This document shows, in pieces, positions 1-8,921 of a stretch of DNA of 64,000 nt (position 1 is the first letter of the stretch; each line of letters starts with the position of its first letter). Below the pieces are notes generated by a model. The model ran no database searches. It was not told where the DNA came from and saw nothing but the letters and a program-made list of their open reading frames with translations. The stretch spans positions 2,108,001 through 2,172,000 of the forward strand of contig NZ_CP014230.1 of the NCBI RefSeq assembly GCF_001553625.1, read 5' to 3'. This stretch comes from Desulfomicrobium orale DSM 12838 (GTDB taxonomy: Bacteria; Desulfobacterota; Desulfovibrionia; Desulfovibrionales; Desulfomicrobiaceae). A program made the position numbers and the translations under genes.

Positions 1-1196
1 TTGTGGAGCGGGGGGAGTATTTCGACCGCCGCCACTACTATTGCACGCACAAGGGCGATTATTTCGACAACGGCGAGCGTTTCATCTTTTTCTGCCGGGC
101 GGCGCTGTGCGCCATCCGGCACCTGGGAATGGGAACGCGCATCGTACATTGTCAGGACTGGCATACCGGGCTGGCCGTCGCATATCTGGCCTTCTGGCGG
201 CGCAACGATCCATTCTGGTCCGGAATCCGCACCATCATGTCCATCCACAATCTGGCCTACCAGGGACGCTTTTCCTACCGCCTGTTCGAGGCATCCGGCC
301 TGCCCGTGGAGGCCTGGAACATGGAGGGCGTTGAATTCTATAACAGCTTCAACCTACTCAAGGCCGGAATCGCTTACGCCGACAAGATTACCACGGTCAG
401 CCCCAGTTATGCCGAGGAAATCATGACTCCGAAATTCGGATACGGACTGGAAGGGATTCTGGCCCGCAGAAGAAACGATTTGGTAGGGATCCTGAACGGG
501 GCGGACTATTCCATCTGGAGTCCCGAGAACGATCCGGTTCTGGAGAGTACCTATTCGGCGGAGAACCCGGAAGGAAAGAAGGACTGCAAGCGCCATCTGC
601 TGGAACTGCTCGGTCTGCGGCCGGCTTTGATGGAGCGTCCTGTACTCGGCTTTATCGGCCGTTTACGCGGCCAGAAGGGCATCGACATCCTGCTCGACAT
701 CATTCCGGAGGTGATGAAGCTCGATGTGGGACTGGTGGTGCTGGGCGAGGGAAGGGCGGAGCACGAGGCCCGGCTCATGTCCGTCATGGAGGACTATCCG
801 GGACGGCTGGTGGGCATTATCGGCTACACGGAAGAAATGTCGCACCTCATTCAGGCCGGGGCGGACATTTTTCTGATGCCTTCGAGGTACGAGCCCTGCG
901 GCCTGACCCAGATGTACAGCCTGAGCTACGGCACGCCGCCCGTGGTCACGGCCGTGGGCGGTCTGCGAGACACCATCATCTCTTATCCGGCCGAGAACGC
1001 CACCGGTTTCGTCTTTCCGTCCGCCGCGCCGGAGAGCTTTCTGGATGCCATCCGGCAGGCCGTGCGGGTCTGGGAAGACAAGGACCGGTGGACGCGGCTC
1101 AGGTACAACGCCATGCGGGCCAATTTTTCCTGGGAAAAATCGTCGTTGCGTTATATGGACATTTACAGGTCATTGCACGGAGATATCTTTTCCTGA
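1..1196 (+). CDS. glgA: Glycogen synthase, 3' part (5' end outside the window)
   Basis: Transfers glucose from ADP-glucose to the non-reducing end of an alpha-1,4-glucan in the cytoplasm. The open frame runs in from the left edge, so the N-terminal lysine-containing nucleotide-sugar loop is not seen. What remains holds the end of the GT5 N-terminal domain (HCQDWHTGL, then SIHNLAYQG) and the whole C-terminal Rossmann domain, with [11 protein letters not shown] and the GT5 signature [18 protein letters not shown] followed by VGGLRDT. About 397 codons are visible of a usual 475-490. The stop is 12 bp before a small glycogen-binding-domain gene, which suggests co-transcription. Confidence 0.95.
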   Translation, partial: VERGEYFDRRHYYCTHKGDYFDNGERFIFFCRAALCAIRHLGMGTRIVHCQDWHTGLAVAYLAFWRRNDPFWSGIRTIMSIHNLAYQGRFSYRLFEASGLPVEAWNMEGVEFYNSFNLLKAGIAYADKITTVSPSYAEEIMTPKFGYGLEGILARRRNDLVGILNGADYSIWSPENDPVLESTYSAENPEGKKDCKRHLLELLGLRPALMERPVLGFIGRLRGQKGIDILLDIIPEVMKLDVGLVVLGEGRAEHEARLMSVMEDYPGRLVGIIGYTEEMSHLIQAGADIFLMPSRYEPCGLTQMYSLSYGTPPVVTAVGGLRDTIISYPAENATGFVFPSAAPESFLDAIRQAVRVWEDKDRWTRLRYNAMRANFSWEKSSLRYMDIYRSLHGDIFS

Positions 1197-1208
1197 AGGA
1201 GGGCTGAA

Positions 1209-1517
1209 ATGAGCTTCAAGAAACAGTATTTCAAGACGAAAAACACGTGCAAGGTGACGTTCACGCTGTCCGCAAACGAATCCGGCCGGGCCGATACGGT
1301 ATTTCTGGTGGGCGAATTCAACGATTGGGCCATGCATTCCCTGCCCATGAAAAAAATGAAGGATGGATCCTTCAAGATCGCTCTGGATCTCGAACCGGGG
1401 AGAGAATTCCAGTTCCGCTATTTGCTGGATGATGAACGCTGGGAAAATGATTGGAATGCGGACAGATATGTGTACAGCGAGTTCGGCAACTGCGAGAATT
1501 CCGTGATCGTCACCTGA
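1209..1517 (+). CDS. Small CBM48 / AMPK-type glycogen-binding-domain protein
   Basis: A 102-residue protein that is almost only an early-set (isoamylase-N-terminal or AMPK-beta glycogen-binding) domain. VFLVGEFNDWA is the family's typical glucan-contact segment, followed by the acidic/aromatic strand FQFRYLLDDERWEND. It has no catalytic domain and no signal peptide, so it is probably a cytoplasmic glucan-binding accessory factor. A strong ribosome-binding site (AGGAGGGCTGAA before ATG) and the 12-bp distance from glgA argue for one operon devoted to glycogen. Confidence 0.85.
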   Translation: MSFKKQYFKTKNTCKVTFTLSANESGRADTVFLVGEFNDWAMHSLPMKKMKDGSFKIALDLEPGREFQFRYLLDDERWENDWNADRYVYSEFGNCENSVIVT

Positions 1518-1734
1518 AAATACGGAAGTTTTTCTCGATAATCGGTTATTGCTTTTTACCTGCGAACGCCGTAGCCATGCCTGCGCCCGCCGGGTAGCGT
1601 TAGCTGCCTGTTTTCAGTGTGAAAACGGTCCGGCCTGCGGGGGATGGACGGCGTTTTTCATTTCGGGCGGTTCGACGGCGCGCCTAAGCATGGAATTTCG
1701 AAACAGAGCGGAGAGCGTGTTTTAAGGAGATGGC

Positions 1735-2295
1735 ATGGATACGCATCAGCCTGCATATAAAGATATCGCGCCCCGGTTGCGGGGTCTGCGGGATGCCATG
1801 GACATGACGGTAGAGGAAATGGCTGCACAGCTGGATGTACCGCCGGCGGACGTCCGCAAGTACGAATCCGGTGAGAATGAGATTCCGGTCAGCTATCTGT
1901 TTACCGTGGCTCAGGTTTTCCAGGTGGATCTGACCGTGCTCATTTCCGGCAAGGAAGCCCATCTGCACACCGCGTCTCTGGTCCGCGCCGGGAAGGGCAT
2001 GAGTGTCGAGCGGCGCAAGGACTATGATTACAAGAGCCTGGCGTACCGCTTTGTGGGCCGCAAAATGGAGCCGTTCATCGTTCTGGTCCCGCCCAAGGAG
2101 AAGGACGCCCTGACTTTCAACGAACATCCGGGGCAGGAATTCATCTACATGTTGGAAGGCAGGCTGGAGATTACCCTCGGCTCCACGGTGTATGTCATGG
2201 AAGCCGGAGACAGCCTGTACTTCACCTCGCGCACGCCTCACGCCCTGCGCGGACTGGACGGCCGTCCGGCCAGATTTCTGGATGTCATCATTTAG
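1735..2295 (+). CDS. XRE-family transcriptional regulator with C-terminal cupin domain
   Basis: 186 residues. Residues about 13-70 are a lambda-repressor-like helix-turn-helix (MTVEEMAAQLDVPPADVRKYE). Residues about 110-185 form a single cupin barrel (HPGQEFIYMLEGRLEITLG, then AGDSLYFTSRTPHALRG) that would bind a small ligand. The start is fixed by AAGGAGATGGC just before the ATG. The downstream AMP-forming ligase follows after 95 bp in the same direction. Such regulator/ligase pairs are common in sulfate-reducing deltaproteobacteria, so it likely controls that ligase in response to an organic acid or its CoA ester; the ligand is not predictable. Confidence 0.9.
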   Translation: MDTHQPAYKDIAPRLRGLRDAMDMTVEEMAAQLDVPPADVRKYESGENEIPVSYLFTVAQVFQVDLTVLISGKEAHLHTASLVRAGKGMSVERRKDYDYKSLAYRFVGRKMEPFIVLVPPKEKDALTFNEHPGQEFIYMLEGRLEITLGSTVYVMEAGDSLYFTSRTPHALRGLDGRPARFLDVII

Positions 2296-2390
2296 TGGCG
2301 GAGCGTTTTCTCCCTCCATTCGGACGCTGTGCATGGCGACGGTTTCCGGAATGGCGGACCGTTTTCTTGTAACCGGCATAAGGAGCATTC

Positions 2391-4031
2391 ATGGCCGCTA
2401 AGCTGCGTCCCCGGTCTTATGAGGAATTTCTGCGGGATTTTTCTCTGGACCTTCCGGAGAAGTACAATTTCGCCTTCGATATGGTCGATGCTGCGGCCGC
2501 CGAGGAGCCCGGCCGGCTGGCCATGATCCACGTGGACGACGCCGGAGTCCGCCGGGACTATTCTTTCGGTTTTTTTTCGGAGCAGTCCGCCCGCCTGGCC
2601 GGAGCCCTGCACGCTCTGGGTGTCGCCCGCGGAGACAAGGTCATGCTCATTCTGCATCGCCGGGTGGAGTTCTGGATTTCCATGCTGGCTCTGCACAAAC
2701 TGGGTGCTGTGGCCGTGCCGTCGCCCGCGTTGCTGACGGTCAAGGACATTGTGTATCGGGTGCGTTTTGCCTCCATCAAGGCCGCCATTGTGGACACCGA
2801 TGTGCAGCCGGTCATGGATGAGGCGCGAGCGGACTGTCCGTCTCTGGAGATACTGGTGGCCGCCGGGTTGGAAGAAGATCGTGACGGCTGGAAGAGCTTC
2901 GCGGCCGCCACGCGGGAGGCTCCGGCGTCTTTTCCTCGTGCGGCCGATGCGGCAGGCGGCGGAGACCCCTCCATCATTTTTTTTTCCTCGGGCACCACGG
3001 GGCATCCGAAGATGGTGCAGCACGACTTTTATTACGCTTTGGGGCATCTGACCACCGGCCTTTACTGGCACGACATTGAACCCGGCGGGTTGCATCTGAC
3101 TCTGGCCGATACGGGCTGGGGCAAGGCCGTGTGGGGAAAATTCTACGGCCAGTGGCTGGCCGGAGGCGTGGTTTTCGTGTGGGATTTCCGGGGCAAGTTC
3201 GACCCGGCCCGGCTGCTGCGCGTTCTGTCGGAGTACCGCGTGACCAGTTTCTGTGCGCCGCCCACAGTGTACCGTTTTTTGATCCGGGAAGATCTGGAAG
3301 GTCATGATCTGTCGGCCCTGCGGCATTGTACCACGGCCGGAGAACTGCTGAATGAAAGCGTTTTCGCGGAGTGGCTGGAAAAACTGGGCCTGCCCATCTA
3401 TGAAGGATACGGGCAGACGGAGACAGCCTTGCAGATCGCCACATTCCCCTTCATGGAACCTAAGCCGGGCTCCATCGGCAAGCCGTGTCCGGGCTGGGAT
3501 ATCGCTCTGCTGGACGAACATGGGGAGGTCTGCCCTCCGGGCGTGGAGGGCGAGATCTGCATCCGTATCGATTCCGGCCGCCCGGCCGGGCTTTTTTCCT
3601 GCTATCTTTACGACGAAGCCAAGACCGTAAGCGTTACCAGCGGCGGATATTATCACACCGGAGACAAGGCCTGGATGGATGAGGACGGGTATTTCTGGTT
3701 TCTGGGGCGCATCGACGATCTGATCAAGAGTTCCGGTTACCGCATCGGTCCTTTTGAAGTGGAAAGCGCCCTGGTCAGCCACCCGGCGGTGGTGGAGGCG
3801 GCTGTGACCGGAGTGCCCGATCCGGATCGCGGCCAGGCCGTGAAGGCCACCATTGTTCTGGCTCAAGGCTACGCTCCCTCAGCCGAGCTGACCAAGGAGT
3901 TGCAGAGTCACGTCAAGAAGGTCACCGCGCCTTACAAGTATCCGCGCGTCATCGTCTACGTGTCGGAACTGCCCAAAACCATCAGCGGCAAGATCAAACG
4001 GGCTGAAATCCGGGCCAAAGACCAGGGATGA
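2391..4031 (+). CDS. AMP-forming acyl-CoA synthetase (acetyl-CoA-synthetase-like)
   Basis: A 546-residue ANL-superfamily ligase: carboxylate + ATP + CoA to acyl-CoA + AMP + PPi. The P-loop-like A3 motif reads FFSSGTTGHPKMV (about residue 200). A5 is YEGYGQTET, A7 is YYHTGDKAWMDEDGY, A8 is GRIDDLIKSSGYRIGP, and the C-terminal lysine motif PKTISGKIKR (A10) lies about residue 535, so all catalytic blocks are intact. Length and motif spelling fit medium-chain or acetyl-CoA-type members rather than long-chain FadD. Substrate unknown. It ends 83 bp from the convergent dnaA. Confidence 0.9.
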   Translation: MAAKLRPRSYEEFLRDFSLDLPEKYNFAFDMVDAAAAEEPGRLAMIHVDDAGVRRDYSFGFFSEQSARLAGALHALGVARGDKVMLILHRRVEFWISMLALHKLGAVAVPSPALLTVKDIVYRVRFASIKAAIVDTDVQPVMDEARADCPSLEILVAAGLEEDRDGWKSFAAATREAPASFPRAADAAGGGDPSIIFFSSGTTGHPKMVQHDFYYALGHLTTGLYWHDIEPGGLHLTLADTGWGKAVWGKFYGQWLAGGVVFVWDFRGKFDPARLLRVLSEYRVTSFCAPPTVYRFLIREDLEGHDLSALRHCTTAGELLNESVFAEWLEKLGLPIYEGYGQTETALQIATFPFMEPKPGSIGKPCPGWDIALLDEHGEVCPPGVEGEICIRIDSGRPAGLFSCYLYDEAKTVSVTSGGYYHTGDKAWMDEDGYFWFLGRIDDLIKSSGYRIGPFEVESALVSHPAVVEAAVTGVPDPDRGQAVKATIVLAQGYAPSAELTKELQSHVKKVTAPYKYPRVIVYVSELPKTISGKIKRAEIRAKDQG

Positions 4032-4113
4032 TTTTCCGGACGGATTGCGCCGGGAGAACCCCGGACCTGCCAAGCTGGAAGCAGAGGGGGAGCCGTCAGG
4101 AATGGCGGCCTTG

Positions 4114-5463
4114 TCAGACCTGCATCTGGCTGATGGTGTGGGAGAGCTGATTGCCGAGGGCGGTTTTGCGGGCCACTTCCTGCTCCACGGCGGCAATGCC
4201 CTTGATGACGGTGGAGTGTTTGCGGTTGAACCGGCGGCCGATATCCGCAAGCGACAGCTCCGTGTGTTTCCGGGCCAGATAGAAGGCCGTGTTGCGGGCC
4301 ATCACGCGGTCTCTTTTGCGACTTTTGGAGCGCAGTTCTTCCAGTCCGAATCCGTAAGCCTGGCAGACGAAGCTGATGACTCTTTCCAGGTCGATGGAAG
4401 GGCTGTCCAGATCGTAGTTCTGCAGAATTTCCCAAGCCAGATCCATGGAAATATCCGTGTTCAGCAGCCGGGCCTTGAGAATGATGTTTTTCAGGCAGCT
4501 CTCCAGTTGACGGATATCGGACCGGATCCGGTCCGCCAGAAGGGCGGCCACATCGTTTGGTATATGCACCTGGGCCACGCGGGATTTGGCCTGGATGATA
4601 TTCAGGCGGGTGGCGCTGTCGGGTTTGTCCATGACGGCCAGAAAGCCCTGAGCGAAGCGCGAGAGCAGGCCCGGATCGATATCCGAAAGCTCCTTCGGCA
4701 GAAAGGTGCTGGTCATGACCACGCGCCGTCCCTTATTCTGGAGGGATTTCAGGATATTCAGCAACTCATCCTGCATTTTCTCCTTACCCTGAAAAAAATG
4801 CACATCCTCCAGCATGAGCAGGTCCACGCCGGACCGGAAGCGCTCCTTAAATTGATCCACGGTTCTGGATTTGATGGACATGACCAGCTGGCTGGCGAAT
4901 TCTTCCCCGCTCAAGTAGCAGATCCGCAGATGTCGGCGGTTGGACTGCCGGGCGATCTCAGCCCCGATAGCTTGGGTCAGGTGGGTTTTTCCCAGACCGG
5001 GCGCGGAACATAAAAAAAGTTGGTCGGAACCGGGAAGCTCCTGGCAGAACCCGCGTGAGGCGGCGTAAGCCAGACTGTTGCACGGACCCACCACGAAATC
5101 GTCGAACTGGTGCCGCCAGGATTGCACGCTCTGCGTCGGCAGGGCGTGAGCCACGGGCAGGCTCATCTGCCGGGAGACGGTCCGGGTCTGCACTGTATTG
5201 TCTGCCAAGGCAAGGACAGGAGCCGGGCCGTGTTCACATAGAAAGGAAATACGTGGCGTGCAGGACAGTACTTCCCCCGCCGCCTCCATTATCTCTTCCT
5301 GTAACCGGAGCTGCACGTGGTTACGAACAAATTCGTTGGGCGCATGCAGCACAAGGGCGCCGTTCTCCAGCTTTCCCCGCAGAGGCTTGACCCAGAGCTG
5401 ATAGGCTCCGGGGGCCAGTTTTTTCTCCAGCAGATCGGCAATGCGTTCCCAAATGTCGCTCAT
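4114..5463 (-). CDS. dnaA: Chromosomal replication initiator DnaA
   Basis: 449 residues in the canonical order. Domain I (residues 1-80, starting MSDIWERIADLLEKKLAP) binds helicase and DiaA-like partners. A short linker follows. The AAA+ domain has Walker A PGLGKTH (about 155-161) and a Walker B region DLLMLEDVHFF in place of the common LLLIDDIQF. The C-terminal DNA-binding domain has the signature SLADIGRRFNRKHSTVIKGI that reads DnaA boxes. The usual neighbour dnaN is absent: transposon debris begins about 325 bp upstream. I see no TTATCCACA box cluster in the 5' flank, so this copy may be separated from its oriC. Confidence 0.95.
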   Translation of the reverse strand: MSDIWERIADLLEKKLAPGAYQLWVKPLRGKLENGALVLHAPNEFVRNHVQLRLQEEIMEAAGEVLSCTPRISFLCEHGPAPVLALADNTVQTRTVSRQMSLPVAHALPTQSVQSWRHQFDDFVVGPCNSLAYAASRGFCQELPGSDQLFLCSAPGLGKTHLTQAIGAEIARQSNRRHLRICYLSGEEFASQLVMSIKSRTVDQFKERFRSGVDLLMLEDVHFFQGKEKMQDELLNILKSLQNKGRRVVMTSTFLPKELSDIDPGLLSRFAQGFLAVMDKPDSATRLNIIQAKSRVAQVHIPNDVAALLADRIRSDIRQLESCLKNIILKARLLNTDISMDLAWEILQNYDLDSPSIDLERVISFVCQAYGFGLEELRSKSRKRDRVMARNTAFYLARKHTELSLADIGRRFNRKHSTVIKGIAAVEQEVARKTALGNQLSHTISQMQV

Positions 5464-5789
5464 GGAAAAGGCCTCTAAGGCGGGAGGGTGTCTGGCTACA
5501 ACTCTGGTAAATTTGGGCTGACACTTTTTGGGGAATGGATTTGTATACAGCTTAATATTCTGAATTTAATGTATAAAATACGATTCTTGGAGTTCCGGGA
5601 AGAAAGCGGGATGGTTGATTCCTCGCACCGGCTCGGACCTCGGAGAGTGTCAATATTTTCTTTTCAACATGTATTTTATTCTTTCAACAGAAAAATATAT
5701 GTAAATATCGAAATATCTCCATTTTACTCAATTTTTTGATATCTGTCTGTAACACTTCTTTTTGCATGAGAAAATTTGAATTATTTTTT
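5464..5789. other. AT-rich intergenic region upstream of dnaA
   Basis: This 326-bp stretch between the dnaA start and the first insertion sequence is strongly AT-rich in its right half (about 5650-5790) and codes for nothing I recognise. It should hold the dnaA promoter. I searched by eye for TTATCCACA and close variants and found none. Its right edge is the end of an IS1595-type element, so part of the original upstream region may be missing. Confidence 0.5.
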
Positions 5790-6523
5790 GGGTCATGCCT
5801 AGTCCATGAGTCTCCATTCGACTATAAGGCTAGTCACGACAATGAAAAACAAGTATGCGAAGCGTTCAAGAATTTCAGAGGCCAAAGTCCGACAAATAGT
5901 GAAGCTGTTTGCCGTGGATTTGAATGCCCTGCAGATAGCTGAAATAGCCGGGGTAAATCGTAATACCGCGAACCGTTATCTGGCTGCTTTCCGAGAGAGG
6001 ATTGCCCGGTTCTGCGAGGCGGAGTCTCCTGTTCAAGGCGAAGTTGAGGTTGATGAAAGCTATTTTGGCGCACGCCGCGTTAAGGGAGTCAGAGGCCTAG
6101 GGGCCAAGGAAAACCATTGTGTTCGGCTTATTCAAGCGCGACGGTCGCGTTTATACCGAAATTGTCCCGGACTGTTCAAAAATCACCCTCCAAGGGATCA
6201 TCCGGGGCCGCGTGAAACTTGAAAGTATTATTCACTCTGATGGCTGGCGCGGCTATGATGGTCTCGTAGACCTAGGCTACCAAAAACACTTCCGGGTTGA
6301 GCATGGCAACAATGAATTTGCCAATAAAAACTCACACATTAACGGCATTGAGAGCTTCTGGGCTTTTGCCAAAACACGACTTGTTCGTTTTAGGGGTTTG
6401 CCCAAGCACACTTTTTACTTTCATTTGAAAGAATGTGAATTTCGCTTTAACCATAGAAACGAAGATAGTTATAAACTTCTGCTCAAAATGCTCAGAGAAA
6501 ATCCACTCAGCTAGGCATGACCC
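5790..6523 (+). mobile_element. IS1595-family insertion sequence, lineage A (inactivated)
   Basis: A 734-bp element bounded by perfect 13-bp terminal inverted repeats, GGGTCATGCCTAG at 5790-5802 and CTAGGCATGACCC at 6511-6523. The single transposase gene is frameshifted. IS1595 members normally leave an 8-bp target duplication. None is visible here (TATTTTTT on the left, TTGCTCTT on the right), so at least one flank was replaced by a later rearrangement. The right flank is a 33-bp piece of the other IS1595 lineage found at 10246-10967. Confidence 0.9.
5842..6514 (+). pseudogene. IS1595-family transposase, frameshifted
   Basis: The first half (from ATG at 5842) has the N-terminal helix-turn-helix (DLNALQIAEIAGVNRNTANRY) and the start of the DDE domain (EVEVDESYFGARRVKG). 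The second half, in another frame from about 6119, continues FGLFKRDGRVYTEIVPDCSK, IIHSDGWRGYDG and the HINGIESFWAFAK segment with the third acidic residue. The break lies at about 6105-6115 (AAGGAAAACCATTG): adding one base there restores the conserved GAKGK-type join. No classical slippery heptamer is present, so a single-base deletion is more likely than programmed frameshifting. Confidence 0.85.
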
Positions 6524-6556
6524 TTGCTCTTTTTTGGATACTTGGTGGAGATAAAT
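6524..6556. repeat. 33-bp remnant of the second IS1595 lineage
   Basis: Positions 6524-6556 match 10751-10783, inside the transposase gene of the IS1595-type element at 10246-10967; the segment encodes IYLHQVSKKEQ on the minus strand. It is wedged between the right end of the lineage-A element and the left end of IS3 copy 1. This shows that a copy of the other lineage once stood here and was mostly deleted. Confidence 0.8.
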
Positions 6557-6616
6557 AGAAGTGGTCCCCATAGTTTGGACAGTTAGCAGCTGTTTCTTAG
6601 CTTATCTTTTTCCTCA

Positions 6617-7465
6617 TCATGCTGCCTTTAACAGCCCTTCATGGTAACAACGCTTCGGGCTTCTCCCGCCCAAACTGCTGTGAGGCCGAGTCTGGTTGTA
6701 AAAGTCGATCCATCTGCCGATGCCGGTGCGGGCTTCCGAGCCGGTTTCATATGCGTTCAGGTACACGTTCTCGTATTTGAGTGAGCGCCAGAGGCGTTCG
6801 ATAAATACGTTGTCCAGCCAGCGGCCCCGGCCGTCCATGGAAATGCGGATTCCCTTATCTCGCAGGATGTTGGTAAAGGCAAAGCTGGTAAACTGACTGC
6901 CCTGGTCGGTGTTGAAGATATCGGGTTTGCCATATTTCGCCACGGCCTCTTCCAGAGCCGAGGCGCAAAAATCCGTGTCCATGGTGTTTGAGAGCCGCCA
7001 GGACAGCACTTTGCGGCTGTACCAGTCCATGATGGCCACCAGATAGAGAAAACCTTTGCGCATGGGGATGCAGGTAATATCCGCACACCAGACCTGATTG
7101 CTCCGATCTATGGTCAAGTCGCGCAACAGGTAGGGATAGTGTTTGTGTTCCGGGTTCGGAACACTGGTTTTCGGCTTCTGGTACACCGCCATGAGACCCC
7201 TCAACCGCATCAGACGGCGGACGCGCTTTCTGCCAGCGTTGTATCCCAGCGACACCATGTAACGACGCATCTGGCGCACTCCAAGAAACGGCCATTCCGT
7301 GAAAGCACGGTCGATTTCCTGCATTACTGTGAGGTTTATGGCCGATTCTCCGGCTCTTTTGTAATACAGGCTGGAACGGGCGACTTTGAGCAGAATACAC
7401 TGCCGGACAACGCTGAGCTTCACATGGCCCGAATTGACCATGCTTTGCCTGCGGGAGACGCTCAC
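6617..7465 (-). CDS. IS3-family transposase OrfB (DDE integrase)
   Basis: 282 residues with the rve-type DDE catalytic core. QVWCADITCI holds the first Asp, NTDQGSQF the second, and the C-terminal FIERLWRSLKYE the Glu, followed by the IS3 tail FYNQTRPHSSLGGRSP. It begins with GTG overlapping the orfA stop (GTGA), the usual place for OrfAB frameshifting or translational coupling. The protein appears identical to that of copy 2, which indicates recent duplication or gene conversion. Confidence 0.9.
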   Translation of the reverse strand: MSVSRRQSMVNSGHVKLSVVRQCILLKVARSSLYYKRAGESAINLTVMQEIDRAFTEWPFLGVRQMRRYMVSLGYNAGRKRVRRLMRLRGLMAVYQKPKTSVPNPEHKHYPYLLRDLTIDRSNQVWCADITCIPMRKGFLYLVAIMDWYSRKVLSWRLSNTMDTDFCASALEEAVAKYGKPDIFNTDQGSQFTSFAFTNILRDKGIRISMDGRGRWLDNVFIERLWRSLKYENVYLNAYETGSEARTGIGRWIDFYNQTRPHSSLGGRSPKRCYHEGLLKAA

Positions 7466-7745
7466 CGCTTCCCCCAGGCTTCGGCTAAAAAATCTCGTTC
7501 CACGGTAAGCTGACCGATTTTGGCATGAAGCATCTGGAGCTGTTTTTCTCTCCTGACCTCTTCGGTCTTGATTTCACCGGCAAAGATGCCCGCAGCCGAT
7601 TCCTTGAGCTGCTTCACCCACTTGTGGATGAGCGTCTGATGAACGCCGAACTCGGAACTGAGTCGGCAATGGTTTTCTCGCCGCAAAGGGCGGCCAGGGC
7701 CACTTTGGCCTTGAAAGCGGGAGCGTGGTTCTTTCGGTTGGACAT
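7462..7745 (-). pseudogene. IS3-family OrfA, frameshifted
   Basis: The gene starts at the ATG at 7745 (MSNRKNHAPAFKAKVALAAL) but leaves its frame after about 30 codons at ATTGCCGACTCAGTT, where one base is missing relative to the expected GAACTCAG. The remaining helix-turn-helix (LSSEFGVHQTLIHKWVKQLK) and leucine-zipper part are open only in another frame. IS3 copy 2 carries the same lesion at the same place, so the defect is older than the duplication. Either the element moves with help in trans, or the pair arose by recombination. Confidence 0.8.
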
Positions 7746-7807
7746 GTGTGTTCTCCTTGGCTGGTTGAGTAGCTACCACACCTGTCCGAATCTTGGGGAC
7801 CACCTCT

Positions 7808-8067
7808 CGTTCTCGTATTCCTGCGTGGGCGAAGAATGTCCCAGAGCCGATCTGTACGAGGTCTTGCAGCGCCTGCATGACGGAAACCATCCGGTGGACG
7901 TGCTGGTGGATCCGGACAGGCCGGAGCGGTCCCTCCTGTACCGGCACCTGCACATGCCGCTTTTCCTGATGCGGTCCGGGGTGGGGCTCTTCTGTTTTCT
8001 CACGGGCGGCGCGTCCGTGGTCTTTGGCGTATATCTGCTGTGCGGACCGGGGAGAAAAGAACTCTGA
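7808..8067 (+). pseudogene. DUF3592-family membrane protein, 3' half of a split gene
   Basis: From directly after IS3 copy 1 the plus strand codes for about 85 residues with no start of their own: FSYSCVGEE, then VDVLVDPDRPERSLL, then a final transmembrane helix (FLMRSGVGLFCFLTGGASV). This is the second half of a DUF3592 protein, whose members have one N-terminal and one C-terminal helix around a small beta domain. The matching first half is at 12635-12778 on the opposite strand, against the same end of IS3 copy 2. By comparison with the family roughly 20 residues in the middle are gone. The gene must be dead. Confidence 0.75.
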
Positions 8068-8205
8068 CCATGCGGTCGGCATGAAACAGCCGTCTTCCAG
8101 CGAAGACAACAGGGCCGTCTTCGAAACAACGAAAGGCGGCCCATTTGTTTTCACGTCTTCAGAGCATTCACCACTGAACTGCTCTAATTCCGCGAAATAT
8201 CTGCC

Positions 8206-8838
8206 TCAGGACAGCCGCACCAATTCGGCCAGAGCATTGATGACGCAGGCCGCCAGACTGGAGCCGCCCTTGCGTCCGGCGATGGAGATGAAAGGAATTG
8301 AGTCCTGAGCCAGCAGCAGCTCTTTTGATTCCGCCGCGTTGACGAAGCCCACCGGCATGCCGACGATGAGCCGGGGCGGCCGGGCACCCTCGCGTATCCG
8401 CTCCAGCAGGCGGTACAGGGCCGTGGGCGCATTGCCGATGACAAAAATATCCGCCCCGCCCTGATCCATGACCTCATCCACAGCGGCCCAGGCCCGGGTC
8501 ACGCCGTCCCGCGCGGCCCGTTCAGCCACCGCGGGGTCATTCATCAGACAGCGCGCCGCGCATCCCAGCGGATCGAGACGCCTCCGGGGGATTCCAGCCA
8601 GAGCCATGCACGTGTCCGTGACAATATCCGCGCCCGCCAGCAGCGCCTCCTTCCCGGCCCGCACCGCGTCCGGATGAAAACGGATGTGCCGCAACAGATC
8701 GAAATCCGCCGTGGTGTGGATCATGCGCCGGGCCACGCTCCATTCCTCGCCGGAGAAAGGCCGTGGATCCGGCACTTCGGCGTCGATGATGGCCAGCGAG
8801 CGGGATTCGATCTCCGCCGGGGGAACATGGGTGTACAT
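8206..8838 (-). CDS. cbiC: Precorrin-8X / cobalt-precorrin-8 methylmutase
   Basis: 210 residues. It catalyses migration of the C-11 methyl group to C-12, giving (cobalt-)hydrogenobyrinate in the corrin-ring pathway. Family hallmarks are the conserved histidine in MIHTTADFD (about residue 40), the segment DTCMALAGI, and the C-terminal block VGFVNAAESKELL with GRKGGSSLAACVINAL. The ATG at 8838 is preferred over an upstream TTG because AGGAAG lies six bases before it. It is an orphan here with no other cobalamin gene within reach, and a strong terminator separates it from the LysM gene upstream. Confidence 0.92.
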   Translation of the reverse strand: MYTHVPPAEIESRSLAIIDAEVPDPRPFSGEEWSVARRMIHTTADFDLLRHIRFHPDAVRAGKEALLAGADIVTDTCMALAGIPRRRLDPLGCAARCLMNDPAVAERAARDGVTRAWAAVDEVMDQGGADIFVIGNAPTALYRLLERIREGARPPRLIVGMPVGFVNAAESKELLLAQDSIPFISIAGRKGGSSLAACVINALAELVRLS

Positions 8839-8867
8839 GCGCGTCTTCCTTGGCAAAGCCGCAAAAA

Positions 8868-8908
8868 AACCGGTCCCTCCGCGTTTTCCGCGCCGAGAGG
8901 TGCCGGTT
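8868..8908 (-). terminator. Rho-independent terminator after the LysM/AMIN gene
   Basis: Read on the minus strand, AACCGGCACC...GGACCGGTT forms a long hairpin with an inner GCGCGGAAAACGCG stem-loop, followed by a run of seven T (complement of 8863-8869). It ends transcription coming from the gene at 8922-9554 and leaves cbiC to its own promoter or to read-through. Confidence 0.75.
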
Positions 8909-8921
8909 CTGCGGGAGGGGC

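Larger units (their letters stand above)
6557..7807 (-). mobile_element. IS3-family insertion sequence, copy 1
   Basis: A 1251-bp element, nearly identical to copy 2 at 11384-12634. The conserved block starts AGAAGTGGTCCCCA at 6557 and ends TGGGGACCACCTCT at 7807, giving 14-bp terminal inverted repeats with one mismatch. It has the orfA/orfB arrangement of IS3 elements on the minus strand. No 3-4 bp target duplication is seen. The right end abuts the 3' half of a DUF3592 gene whose 5' half abuts the same end of copy 2. Confidence 0.9.

Noticed and set aside
2292-3866. 524-codon minus-strand open frame opposite the acyl-CoA ligase
   Set aside because: Antisense shadow; the plus strand has all ligase motifs and a ribosome-binding site context.
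5464-5789. Chromosomal origin of replication next to dnaA
   Set aside because: AT-rich, but no DnaA-box cluster could be found by eye and dnaN is absent; not supported enough to call.
6105-6120. Programmed frameshift in the IS1595 lineage A transposase
   Set aside because: IS1595 transposases are single-frame; lineage B in this window is uninterrupted, and there is no slippery heptamer.
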